A stretch of 20,444 nucleotides of DNA, taken from assembly GCA_964559535.1 (NCBI GenBank), contig CAZLIC010000079.1, positions 1 to 20,444 of the forward strand, given 5' to 3'. The position numbers and the translations under genes were made by a program. The notes below the pieces were generated by a model. The model saw only the letters and a list, made by a program, of their open reading frames with translations, had not been told where the DNA came from and searched no databases. Shown here one piece after another: positions 1 to 8,713 of this stretch. Numbering within the stretch: the first letter of the stretch is position 1; each line of letters begins with the position of its first letter. The stretch comes from CAZLIC01 sp964559535. Lineage in GTDB: Bacteria > Pseudomonadota > Alphaproteobacteria > Rhodobacterales > Rhodobacteraceae.

Positions 1-428
1 GACCCGCCCACGGCCGCCGCAGGCACGGCCGGGGCGCTTGCGTCGGCGCGGGCATGGTGCAGGGGCAGCGGTGACACCGCCGATGGCACCACGGCCGCCG
101 AGGCGCGTTCGACCTGCACCCGTGCGGCCGGCGGGGGCAGCGGCCGCACCGGCGCGCTGTCCGCCACCATCACGGGCAGCGCCGCCTGAACCACCAGCCG
201 CGGCAGCGGCGCCGCAGGTTGCGGCGCCCGCACGGCCGTGGCGCCCGGCATCACCGGTTGCGCCACGGTCCCGTCGGTCTGCGCAACCCTGGCCACCACG
301 GGCGCCGGTCCGTTGGGCAGCTGCGCTGTGGGAAACTGCGGCGGCGGCGCCACCGCCGACACCACCGCCAGCCCCAGCGCCCCCACCGAAAGGCCCGCCA
401 GCAGTCCCCGGATCACGCCCCTTGCCAT
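1..428 (-). CDS. N-terminal part of a membrane-anchored, Pro/Ala-rich protein; probable divergent polysaccharide deacetylase (YibQ-like), cut by the window edge
   Basis: Reading the minus strand from the ATG at 428 gives an uninterrupted frame to the window edge (about 142 codons, no stop). The protein starts MARGVIRGLLAGLSVGALGL, a short positive segment followed by a hydrophobic helix (residues about 8-27) that fits a signal anchor. About 110 residues rich in Pro, Ala and Val follow, typical of a periplasmic linker. The catalytic part would lie outside the window. I infer a YibQ/DUF610-type deacetylase because such proteins in Rhodobacteraceae have this build and because a yibQ gene is reported between trpE and trpG in Rhodobacter sphaeroides. 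Nothing catalytic is visible, so another exported Pro-rich protein is possible. It diverges from trpG, with a 119-base gap between them. Confidence 0.55.
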   Translation of the reverse strand, partial: MARGVIRGLLAGLSVGALGLAVVSAVAPPPQFPTAQLPNGPAPVVARVAQTDGTVAQPVMPGATAVRAPQPAAPLPRLVVQAALPVMVADSAPVRPLPPPAARVQVERASAAVVPSAVSPLPLHHARADASAPAVPAAAVGG

Positions 429-458
429 GCCCTGCCCCCGTCCTTGCCCGCCGCGGCC

Positions 459-490
459 TTGACGCCGCCCTGCCGTTTTGCCCATGTATA
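459..490 (+). promoter_or_regulatory. Possible weak promoter for the trpG operon
   Basis: In the 119-base gap between the divergent left-edge gene and trpG, TTGACG (459-464) resembles a -35 box. The A/T-richer stretch ATGTATA (484-490) follows, but no -10 hexamer sits at the ideal 17-base spacing; the best ones need 20 or more. No leader peptide rich in Trp codons and no clear attenuator hairpin was seen before trpG. Confidence 0.25.
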
Positions 491-547
491 CCGTGACTGC
501 GGCCCGCAATCACCCCCTTTTGTGCCGCCAGCGCGGGAACCCCCTAG

Positions 548-1132
548 ATGCTGCTTCTGATCGACAACTACGACAGCTTCACCTGGAATCTCGTCCATTA
601 CCTGGGCGAATTGGGCGCCGAGGTGAAGGTCGTGCGCAACGACGCGCTGGACGTGCAGCAGGCCATCGGCCTGCGCCCGGACGGCATCGTGCTGTCGCCC
701 GGCCCCTGCGACCCCGATCAGGCGGGCATCTGCCTGCCGCTGACGCTGGCCGCCGCCGAAGCCGGCGTGCCGCTGCTGGGTGTCTGCCTTGGCCACCAGA
801 CCATCGGGCAGGCCTTCAGCGGCAAGGTCGTGCGCTGCCACGAGATCGTGCATGGCAAGATGGGCACCATCACGCACCAGGGCAAAGGCGTGTTCGCGGG
901 CCTGCCCTCGCCATTCCGCGCCACACGCTATCATTCGCTGGTGGTCGACCGCGCCACGCTGCCCCCCGCGCTGGAAATCACCGCCGAATTGGCCGACGGC
1001 ACCATCATGGGCCTGCGCCACCGCACCCTGCCCGTCGAGGGCGTGCAGTTCCACCCCGAATCCATCGCCTCGGAACACGGCCACGCCCTGTTGCGCAACT
1101 TCCTGGCGCTGGCGCAGGTGGTCCCGGCATGA
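548..1132 (+). CDS. trpG: Anthranilate synthase component II (glutamine amidotransferase)
   Basis: This 194-residue class I glutamine amidotransferase releases ammonia from glutamine for the TrpE subunit, which converts chorismate to anthranilate in tryptophan synthesis in the cytoplasm. The N-terminus LLIDNYDSFTWNLVHYL is the classic TrpG/PabA opening. The oxyanion motif SPGP is at 50-53, the nucleophile Cys80 lies in GVCLGHQ, and the His169/Glu171 pair lies in FHPES. Length is normal. PabA is the main alternative, but the ATGA overlap with trpD favours TrpG. trpE is not in the window; in R. sphaeroides it lies beyond yibQ. The ribosome binding site is weak. Confidence 0.95.
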   Translation: MLLLIDNYDSFTWNLVHYLGELGAEVKVVRNDALDVQQAIGLRPDGIVLSPGPCDPDQAGICLPLTLAAAEAGVPLLGVCLGHQTIGQAFSGKVVRCHEIVHGKMGTITHQGKGVFAGLPSPFRATRYHSLVVDRATLPPALEITAELADGTIMGLRHRTLPVEGVQFHPESIASEHGHALLRNFLALAQVVPA

Positions 1133-2139
1133 GCCTGAAACCCCTGATCGGCCTGGCCGCCGAACGCCCGCTGACCCGCGCCGAGGCAGAAACCGCCTTT
1201 CTTGCGCTGTTCGAGGGAGAAGCAACCCCCGCGCAGATGGGCGGCTTCCTGATGGCGCTGCGCACGCGGGGCGAAACCGTGGACGAGATTGCCGCGGCGG
1301 CGGCGGTCATGCGGTCGAAATGCGTGGCGGTCCGCGCGCCCGCAGGCGCGATGGACATTGTGGGCACCGGCGGCGACGGCAAGGGCACGCTGAACATCTC
1401 GACCGCGACGGCGCTGGTCGTGGCGGGCGCGGGCGTGCCGGTGGCCAAGCATGGCAACCGCAACCTGTCGTCCAGGTCCGGCGCCGCGGATGCGTTGACG
1501 GAACTGGGCCTGAACGTGATGGTGGGCGCCGAAGTGGTGGAACGCTGCCTGGCGCAGGCGGGCATCGGCTTCATGATGGCGCCCATGCACCACCCCGCCA
1601 TGCGCCATGTCGGGCCGGTGCGCGTGGAACTGGGCACCCGTACGCTCTTCAACGTGCTGGGCCCGCTGACCAACCCCGCGGGCGTGAAGCGCCAGCTGAC
1701 CGGCGCCTTCGCCCTGCGCCTGATCCGCCCGATGGCCGAGGTGCTGGCGGCGCTGGGGTCCGAGACTGCGTGGATCGTGCACGGGTCGGACGGCACCGAC
1801 GAGATCAGCATCGCCGGACCCACCGCCGTTGCGGCCCTTGACCAGGGCGCGGTACGCGAATTCACCGTCCATCCCGAAGATGCGGGCCTGCCCGTGCACC
1901 CCTTCGAAGCAATCCTCGGCGGCACCCCCGCGGAAAATGCCGCTGCCCTGCGTGCGTTGCTGGACGGCACGCCCGGCGCCTATCGTGACGCGGTGCTGCT
2001 GAACGCCGCCGCAGCCCTGGTGGTGGCGGGGGTGGCGCCCGGCCTGAAGGACGGCGTCGAACGCGCCGCCGCCAGCATTGCCAGCGGCGCCGCGAAGGAC
2101 CGGCTGGCCGCGCTGGCACGCATCACCCAAGGGGGATGA
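1129..2139 (+). CDS. trpD: Anthranilate phosphoribosyltransferase
   Basis: The 336-residue protein transfers the phosphoribosyl group from PRPP to anthranilate, the second step of tryptophan synthesis. It begins MSLKPLIGLAAERPLTRAEA, a small alpha-helical domain at about residues 1-65. The PRPP-binding loop DIVGTGGDGKGTLNIST follows at about 76-92, then KHGNRNLSSRSG at about 106-117 and the family block NVLGPLTNPAG. Length is standard (about 335-345). The start was chosen at 1129 because its ATG overlaps the trpG stop (ATGA), which implies translational coupling; the open frame upstream (to 478) is antisense-like and overlaps trpG. Its own stop overlaps the ung start in the same way. Confidence 0.96.
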   Translation: MSLKPLIGLAAERPLTRAEAETAFLALFEGEATPAQMGGFLMALRTRGETVDEIAAAAAVMRSKCVAVRAPAGAMDIVGTGGDGKGTLNISTATALVVAGAGVPVAKHGNRNLSSRSGAADALTELGLNVMVGAEVVERCLAQAGIGFMMAPMHHPAMRHVGPVRVELGTRTLFNVLGPLTNPAGVKRQLTGAFALRLIRPMAEVLAALGSETAWIVHGSDGTDEISIAGPTAVAALDQGAVREFTVHPEDAGLPVHPFEAILGGTPAENAAALRALLDGTPGAYRDAVLLNAAAALVVAGVAPGLKDGVERAAASIASGAAKDRLAALARITQGG

Positions 2140-2774
2140 CCCCCCCCGCCGCCTGGGCCGACCTGCCCTTCTTCACGCGCGACTGGCCCGTCCTGCGTGA
2201 CCGCCTTGGCACCGAGCCCGACTGGCAGCCCGCCCCCCGGAACGTCTTCCGCGCCCTGGACCTGACCCCGCCCGAGGCCATCCGCGCCGTCATCCTCGGC
2301 CAGGACCCCTACCCCACCGCAGGCCGCGCCACCGGCCTTGCCTTCGCCTTTCCGCCGGGCGAACGCCCGCGCGACAGCTTGCGCAACATCCTGTCCGAAC
2401 TCGAAGCCGACACCGGCCTCCGCCGCCCGCATGGCGACCTTACCGCCTGGGCCGAACAGGGTGTCCTCCTGCTCAACACCGTTCTCACCGTGCCGATAGG
2501 CCGCCCGAACGGCCATACGCGGCGCGGCTGGCAGGCGCTGACCTCGCAGGTGATCGCCCGCGCGGCCCAACGCCCCGCGGCCTTCCTGCTGTGGGGCGCG
2601 CAGGCGCAGCAGGCCGCCGCCCCGCACCTCGACCCCCGCCGCCACCTTGTGCTTGCAGCCCCGCACCCCTCGCCGCTGTCGGCCCGCCGCGGATTTTTCG
2701 GGTCGCGCCCCTTCTCGCAGACGAACGCCTGGCTTGTTGCGCAGGGGCTTTCCCCGGTCGACTGGGCCGCCTGA
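2136..2774 (+). CDS. ung: Uracil-DNA glycosylase, family 1
   Basis: The 212-residue enzyme cuts uracil from DNA and starts base-excision repair. Motif A is GQDPYP (residues 55-60), with the catalytic Asp57 and Tyr59, which excludes thymine. Phe70 in GLAFAF should stack on uracil, Asn114 in LLLNTVLTV should read the base, and His177 in HPSPLSA (177-183) is the motif B catalytic His. The usual GQDPYH has Pro in place of His here. It is slightly shorter than E. coli Ung (229). The ATG overlaps the trpD stop (ATGA), so it is co-translated with trpD, and it sits between trpD and trpC, an unexpected place for a repair gene. No SOS box precedes it. Confidence 0.93.
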   Translation: MTPPAAWADLPFFTRDWPVLRDRLGTEPDWQPAPRNVFRALDLTPPEAIRAVILGQDPYPTAGRATGLAFAFPPGERPRDSLRNILSELEADTGLRRPHGDLTAWAEQGVLLLNTVLTVPIGRPNGHTRRGWQALTSQVIARAAQRPAAFLLWGAQAQQAAAPHLDPRRHLVLAAPHPSPLSARRGFFGSRPFSQTNAWLVAQGLSPVDWAA

Positions 2775-2807
2775 CCTTCCCAACCGCCCGCGCAACCGCT
2801 ACATCCC

Positions 2808-2858
2808 TTTTGCTTCTTCCTTTCTGAAATATCCCGGGGTCCGGGGCAGAGCCCCGGG
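2808..2858 (+). repeat. Intergenic repeat with GC hairpin, copy 1 (upstream of trpC)
   Basis: The 124-base gap between ung and trpC holds a pyrimidine-rich head (TTTTGCTTCTTCCTTT, then TGAAATATCC) followed by a GC hairpin: CCGGGGC (2841-2847), loop AGA, GCCCCGG (2851-2857). A second copy of the same head plus hairpin lies in opposite orientation between eda and edd (6821-6877). I recognise the pattern as one recurring between genes in Rhodobacteraceae, from memory only. The hairpin could end or slow transcription from trpD-ung, or shape the trpC leader. No T-run follows, so a classical terminator is unlikely. Confidence 0.7.
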
Positions 2859-2898
2859 GGGTTCCGCCAGACCGGACCTTCGGGGGAGTTGACCGCCC

Positions 2899-3711
2899 AT
2901 GTCCACGATCCTTGACCGCATCAAGGCCTACAAGCTGGCCGATGTCGCCGCGCGCAAGGCCGCCCGCCCGCAGGCCGCGGTGGAAGAGGCGGCGCGCGCC
3001 GCCCCTGCCCCCCGCGGCTTTGCCCGCGCGCTGGCCCAGGCCGCCCAGCACGGCTACGGACTGATCGCCGAGATCAAGAAGGCCAGCCCCTCGAAGGGCC
3101 TGATCCGCGCCGATTTCGACCCGCCGGCGCTGGCCCGCGCCTATGCCCAGGGCGGCGCCACCTGCCTGTCGGTGCTGACCGACGCGCCATCGTTCCAGGG
3201 CGACGACAGCTTCCTGGCCGCCGCGCATGACGCCTGCCCCCTGCCCTGCCTGCGCAAGGACTTTCTCTACGACCCCTGGCAGGTGGCCGAGGCGCGGGCG
3301 CTGTCGGCCGATGCCATCCTCATCATCATGGCCAGCGTCAGCGATGCGCAGGCCGCCGAACTGGAAGCCGCGGCCCTCGAGCATGGCATGGACGTGCTGA
3401 TCGAAGTGCATGATGCCGCCGAACTGGACCGCGCGGCGCGGCTGAGATCGCCGCTGATCGGCATCAACAACCGCAACCTGCATACCTTCGAGGTCACCCT
3501 GCAGACCACGCGGGACCTGGCGCGCCGGGTGCCGGAAGACCGGCTGATCGTGGCCGAATCCGGCCTGTTCACCCCGGCTGACCTGGCCGACCTGGCCCGC
3601 TATGGCGCGCGCTGCTTCCTGATCGGAGAATCGCTGATGCGTCAGGCCGACGTTGCCGCGGCGACCCGCGCCATCCTCGCCAACCCGCTGACCGCGCAGG
3701 GGGGCCTCTAG
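2899..3711 (+). CDS. trpC: Indole-3-glycerol-phosphate synthase
   Basis: This 270-residue TIM-barrel enzyme closes the indole ring of CdRP to give indole-3-glycerol phosphate, releasing CO2 and water. Visible motifs are AEIKKASPSKG (57-67) with the substrate-binding Glu/Lys pair, LRKDF with the catalytic Lys120, IEVH with Glu169, INNRNL (189-194), the phosphate-binding ESG (220-222) and GESLMR (243-248). It is a stand-alone enzyme with no fused TrpF domain. The ATG at 2899 has a GGGGGAG ribosome site about 10 bases upstream. The 124-base spacer before it is the largest break in the trp run. Its TAG is followed directly by the moaC ATG with no gap. Confidence 0.96.
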   Translation: MSTILDRIKAYKLADVAARKAARPQAAVEEAARAAPAPRGFARALAQAAQHGYGLIAEIKKASPSKGLIRADFDPPALARAYAQGGATCLSVLTDAPSFQGDDSFLAAAHDACPLPCLRKDFLYDPWQVAEARALSADAILIIMASVSDAQAAELEAAALEHGMDVLIEVHDAAELDRAARLRSPLIGINNRNLHTFEVTLQTTRDLARRVPEDRLIVAESGLFTPADLADLARYGARCFLIGESLMRQADVAAATRAILANPLTAQGGL

Positions 3712-4182
3712 ATGCTGACACATCTGGACGAGCAGGGCCATGCGCGCATGGTCGATATCGGCGACAAGCCCGCCACCACCCGCATCGCCACCGCCGCGGG
3801 ACAGGTGCGCATGGCGCCCGAAACGCTGGCGCTGGTGACCGAGGGACGCGCCGCCAAGGGCGACGTGCTGGCCACCGCCCGCATCGCGGGCATCATGGCC
3901 GCCAAGCGCACCTCTGACCTGATCCCGCTGTGCCACCCGCTGGCGATCTCGAAGGTCACGGTCGATCTGACCCCCGACCCTGCCCTGCCCGGCATCGCCG
4001 TGCAGGCCACCGTCAAGACCACCGGGCAGACCGGGGTCGAGATGGAGGCGCTGACGGCCGTGACCGTTGCCTGCCTCACGGTCTACGACATGCTGAAGGC
4101 CGCCGAGAAGGGCATGGTGATCGACGCGGTGCGCCTTTTGCACAAGGAAGGCGGCAAGTCCGGCACCTGGGACGCGGCATGA
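3712..4182 (+). CDS. moaC: Cyclic pyranopterin monophosphate synthase
   Basis: The 156-residue MoaC converts 3',8-cyclo-7,8-dihydro-GTP (the MoaA product) to cyclic pyranopterin monophosphate in molybdenum cofactor synthesis. The signature LCHP is at 73-76, GVEMEALTAV at 108-117, and the catalytic pair Asp126/Lys129 in VYDMLKA corresponds to Asp128/Lys131 of E. coli MoaC. The C-terminal LLHKEGGKSG block is also typical. Length matches the family (about 160). It directly abuts trpC and its TGA overlaps the moeA ATG, so trpC, moaC and moeA are probably on one message. Confidence 0.97.
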   Translation: MLTHLDEQGHARMVDIGDKPATTRIATAAGQVRMAPETLALVTEGRAAKGDVLATARIAGIMAAKRTSDLIPLCHPLAISKVTVDLTPDPALPGIAVQATVKTTGQTGVEMEALTAVTVACLTVYDMLKAAEKGMVIDAVRLLHKEGGKSGTWDAA

Positions 4183-5357
4183 TCACGGTCGAGCAGGCGC
4201 AATCTGCCGTCCTGGCGCTGGCAGGCGCGCCGGGCCGCGAAACCGTGCCGCTGGCGCAGGCGGCGGGGCGCTGGATGGCCGAACCCGCAATGGCCCGGCG
4301 CGACCAGCCGCCCTTCCCGGCGTCCGCCATGGACGGCTACGCGGTGGCGGGCGAGGCGCGGCCGGGCGACACGTTTGCCGTCATCGGCACCGCCCAGGCC
4401 GGCACGTCCTTCGCCGGCAGTGTGGCGCCCGGCCAGGCCGTGCGTATCTTCACCGGCGCCCCGGTTCCCCCCGGCGCCACCCGCGTGGTGATCCAGGAAG
4501 ACGTGACGCGCGACGGCGACCGCATCACCGTGGGCGACCGGCCCGACGCGGGGCTGCACATCCGCGCCGCCGGGCAGGACTTTGCCGCGGGTTTCAGCCT
4601 GTCGCCCCGGCGCCTGCGCCCGGCTGACATCGCGCTGCTGGCCGCCATGAACATCCCGCAGGTCACCGTGGCACGGGCGCCACAGGTGGCCTTCGTTGGC
4701 ACCGGTGACGAACTGGTGCAGCCCGGCGAAACGCCCACACCCGACCAGATCATCGCCTCGAACGCCCTGGCGCTGGCCCCCATGGCCCGCGCCGAGGGCG
4801 CCCGCAGCCGCATTCTGCCCATCGCCCGCGACACCGAGGCCGACCTGGCGGCCGTGCTGGCCATGGCGGAAGGCGCCGACCTGATTGTAACCATCGGCGG
4901 CGCCTCGGTGGGCGAGCATGATCTGGTGGCGCGGGTCGCCGCCGCGCGCGGCATGGACCCGGTGTTCCACAAGGTTTCGTTGCGGCCCGGAAAGCCGCTG
5001 ATGGCCGGGCGGATGGGCGGCTCCATCCTGTTAGGGCTTCCGGGAAACCCTGTATCGTCAATTGTTTGCGCGCAACTCTTCATGTTGCCGCTGATTCGCG
5101 CGATGCAGGGCGACCCGGCCCCTTTGCCCGTCCCCGGCAAGGCCGTCCTGGCCAAACCCGTAGGGCCTACCGGCCCCCGCACGCATTTCATGCGTGCCCG
5201 GCTGGTGCCGGGCGACGGATTGCCGATGATCCTGCCGTTCCAGCGGCAGGACTCGGCCTTGCTTGCGGTGCTGGCCGAGGCCGACGCGCTGTTGATCCGC
5301 CCGCTGGGCGATGGCCCGCGCGCGGCAGGCGAATTGGTGGAATACCTGCGCATCTGA
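4179..5357 (+). CDS. moeA: Molybdopterin molybdenumtransferase
   Basis: The 392-residue enzyme inserts molybdate into adenylylated molybdopterin, the last common step to Mo cofactor. The N-terminal motif PPFPASAMDGYA lies at about 45-56. The central MoCF domain contains VAFVGTGDELV, GGASVGEHD with the conserved Asp, and PGKP. LPGNPVSS follows, then a C-terminal beta domain. Length is usual (about 390-410). The ATG at 4179 was chosen over the longer open frame because it overlaps the moaC stop (ATGA) and matches the normal N-terminus. The codons around 5030-5100 (TTA, GTA, ATT, TTT) are unusually A/T-rich for this genome. Confidence 0.96.
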   Translation: MITVEQAQSAVLALAGAPGRETVPLAQAAGRWMAEPAMARRDQPPFPASAMDGYAVAGEARPGDTFAVIGTAQAGTSFAGSVAPGQAVRIFTGAPVPPGATRVVIQEDVTRDGDRITVGDRPDAGLHIRAAGQDFAAGFSLSPRRLRPADIALLAAMNIPQVTVARAPQVAFVGTGDELVQPGETPTPDQIIASNALALAPMARAEGARSRILPIARDTEADLAAVLAMAEGADLIVTIGGASVGEHDLVARVAAARGMDPVFHKVSLRPGKPLMAGRMGGSILLGLPGNPVSSIVCAQLFMLPLIRAMQGDPAPLPVPGKAVLAKPVGPTGPRTHFMRARLVPGDGLPMILPFQRQDSALLAVLAEADALLIRPLGDGPRAAGELVEYLRI

Positions 5358-5366
5358 CACAACAGC

Positions 5367-5395
5367 TTGACACAAAGCGGGAACACGGGCAGAAC
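5367..5395 (+). promoter_or_regulatory. lexA promoter with overlapping SOS (LexA) box
   Basis: A perfect -35 box TTGACA lies at 5367-5372. GAAC (5381-5384) and GAAC (5392-5395) follow, separated by exactly 7 bases. GAAC-N7-GAAC is the complement of GTTC-N7-GTTC, the known direct-repeat LexA operator of alphaproteobacteria. The box covers the spacer and the expected -10 region (CAGAAC, 5390-5395, 17 bases after the -35), so bound LexA should block RNA polymerase and give autoregulation. The site sits between moeA and lexA, so lexA has a damage-responsive promoter separate from the trp-moa transcript. Confidence 0.88.
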
Positions 5396-5416
5396 ATTCG
5401 CAAAACCAGTGCAACC

Positions 5417-5420
5417 GGAG
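5417..5420 (+). promoter_or_regulatory. Ribosome binding site of lexA
   Basis: GGAG lies 8 bases before the ATG at 5429. It supports that start over the longer open frame, which runs back into moeA. Confidence 0.7.
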
Positions 5421-5428
5421 ACTGTCCG

Positions 5429-6118
5429 ATGCTCACGCGCAAGCAACTCGAACTGCTTGACTTCATCCGCACGCGCATGGATCGCGACGGGATTCCCCCT
5501 TCGTTCGACGAGATGAAGGATGCACTGGACCTGCGCTCGAAGTCCGGCATCCACCGGCTGATCACGGCGCTGGAGGAACGCGGCTTCATCCGCCGCCTGG
5601 CCCACCGTGCCCGCGCCATCGAGATTGTGAAACTGCCGGAGGCGATGGAACGCCCCGGCTTCACCCCCCGCGTGATCGAAGGGTCAAAGGCCCCGCCCCC
5701 GCCCCGCGCCGCCCTGCCGGTAGAACCCGTGCATGCGCTGGAACTGCCGGTCATGGGCCGCATTGCCGCAGGCGTGCCCATCGCCGCGATCTCGGAAGTG
5801 TCACACCATGTGGCGGTGCCGGGGTCCATGCTGTCGGGCAAGGGCCAGCACTACGCGCTGGAGGTGAAGGGCGACTCGATGATCGAGGCCGGCATCAACG
5901 ACGGCGACATCGTGGTGATCCGCGAACAGCCCAATGCCGAGAACGGCGATATCGTGGTGGCCCTGATCGACGAGGAGGAGGCCACGCTGAAGCGCTTCCG
6001 CCGCCGCGGCAACATGATCGCGCTGGAAGCCGCGAACCCCGCCTACGAGACCCGCGTGCTGCCCGACCACAAGGTGCGCGTGCAGGGTCGTCTGGTGGGG
6101 CTGATCCGCAGCTACTGA
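5429..6118 (+). CDS. lexA: LexA SOS repressor / autoprotease
   Basis: The 229-residue repressor represses DNA damage genes and cleaves itself when RecA filaments form. The N-terminal winged helix-turn-helix (about 1-68) begins MLTRKQLELLDFI, a form common in alphaproteobacteria. A Pro-rich linker (about 80-100) follows, then the cleavage bond Ala114-Gly115 in GRIAAGVP. The Ser/Lys dyad is Ser150 in KGDSM and Lys188 in EEATLKRF. It is longer than E. coli LexA (202), as usual in this class. The ATG has a GGAG site 8 bases upstream, and the promoter carries a LexA box. It is the last gene of the rightward cluster and converges on eda with a 24-base gap. Confidence 0.97.
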   Translation: MLTRKQLELLDFIRTRMDRDGIPPSFDEMKDALDLRSKSGIHRLITALEERGFIRRLAHRARAIEIVKLPEAMERPGFTPRVIEGSKAPPPPRAALPVEPVHALELPVMGRIAAGVPIAAISEVSHHVAVPGSMLSGKGQHYALEVKGDSMIEAGINDGDIVVIREQPNAENGDIVVALIDEEEATLKRFRRRGNMIALEAANPAYETRVLPDHKVRVQGRLVGLIRSY

Positions 6119-6142
6119 CCGCAGCCCGATCCAAGCGTCGGC

Positions 6143-6787
6143 CTATCCGCGTGGCAGCGCCGCCGCCTCGGTCGCCAGCCGGGTGATCTCGGCCCAGTTG
6201 CCCGCCGCCATGGCGGCCTTGGGCGCCACCCACGACCCGCCCACGCACAGGACATTGGGCAGCGACAGGTAGTCGCCCGCGTTCTTCAACCCGATGCCGC
6301 CGGTGGGGCAGAACTTTGCCTGCGGAATGGGCGACCCGATGGACTTCAGGTAAGCCGCGCCTCCCGCCTGTTCCGCGGGAAAGAACTTCAGCATGGTGTG
6401 GCCGCGGTCCAAGAGCGCCATGATTTCGGATGCCGTGGCGGCTCCTGGCAGCAGCGGCAGGTCATGTTCGGCGCAGGCGTCCAGCAACCGGTCTGTGGCA
6501 CCGGGCGAGACGCCGAAGGTGGCGCCTGCGGCCTTGGCGGCTTTCACGTCGGCAGGCGTCAGCAGCGTGCCCGCCCCGACGTGCCCGCCCGGGATGTCGG
6601 CCATGGCGCGGATGGCGTCCAGCGCAACGGGGGTGCGCAAGGTGACTTCCAGCACCGGAAGGCCCCCTGCCACCAGCGCCCCTGCCAGCGGGGCGGCATG
6701 GGCCAGGTCGTCGATCACCAGCACGGGGATAACCGGGGCAAGGCGGCACAGGGCGGCGGTGGCGGCGGACTGGTCGGCGGGGGTCAT
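6143..6787 (-). CDS. eda: 2-dehydro-3-deoxy-phosphogluconate (KDPG) aldolase
   Basis: The 214-residue class I aldolase splits KDPG to pyruvate and glyceraldehyde 3-phosphate, the second Entner-Doudoroff step. Glu47 in LEVTLRT is the catalytic general acid/base, Arg51 is in the same motif, Lys134 in KFFPAE forms the Schiff base, and PTGGIG (161-166) binds phosphate. Length is normal. The start at 6787 has GGAG (6796-6799) 8 bases upstream. It lies downstream of edd with a 93-base gap that holds a hairpin repeat, so the two are probably co-transcribed with possible uneven expression. It converges on lexA. Confidence 0.96.
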   Translation of the reverse strand: MTPADQSAATAALCRLAPVIPVLVIDDLAHAAPLAGALVAGGLPVLEVTLRTPVALDAIRAMADIPGGHVGAGTLLTPADVKAAKAAGATFGVSPGATDRLLDACAEHDLPLLPGAATASEIMALLDRGHTMLKFFPAEQAGGAAYLKSIGSPIPQAKFCPTGGIGLKNAGDYLSLPNVLCVGGSWVAPKAAMAAGNWAEITRLATEAAALPRG

Positions 6788-6820
6788 GCTGCGATCTCCG
6801 GAGGGCGGGAGGGCGGAGAG

Positions 6821-6877
6821 GCGGGGGGCTGTCTGCCCCCCGGACCCCCCGAGGATATTTTCAAAAGGAAGAAGCCA
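6821..6877 (-). repeat. Intergenic repeat with GC hairpin, copy 2 (between edd and eda)
   Basis: On the minus strand, four bases after the edd stop, the sequence reads GGCTTCTTCCTTTTGAAAAT then ATCC, a GGGGGGTCCG stretch and a hairpin. The hairpin arms are 6822-6829 and 6835-6842, 8 perfect pairs with a 5-base loop. The head matches copy 1 at 2808-2858 in nearly every position, and the hairpin has the same design with longer arms. In the edd-eda message it would fold between the two coding regions, which could stabilise the upstream half or act as a partial terminator. Confidence 0.72.
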
Positions 6878-6880
6878 ACA

Positions 6881-8686
<1,806 letters not shown>

Positions 8687-8693
8687 GGCTGGT

Positions 8694-8698
8694 CTCCT
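8694..8698 (-). promoter_or_regulatory. Ribosome binding site of edd
   Basis: AGGAG on the minus strand, 7 bases before the ATG at 8686, fixes that start against the longer open frame upstream. Confidence 0.75.
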
Positions 8699-8713
8699 GT
8701 CGGGGCTGGTCGC

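Noticed and set aside
429..547. Tryptophan attenuator before trpG
   Set aside because: No leader frame with clustered Trp codons and no alternative hairpins are visible in the 119 bases.
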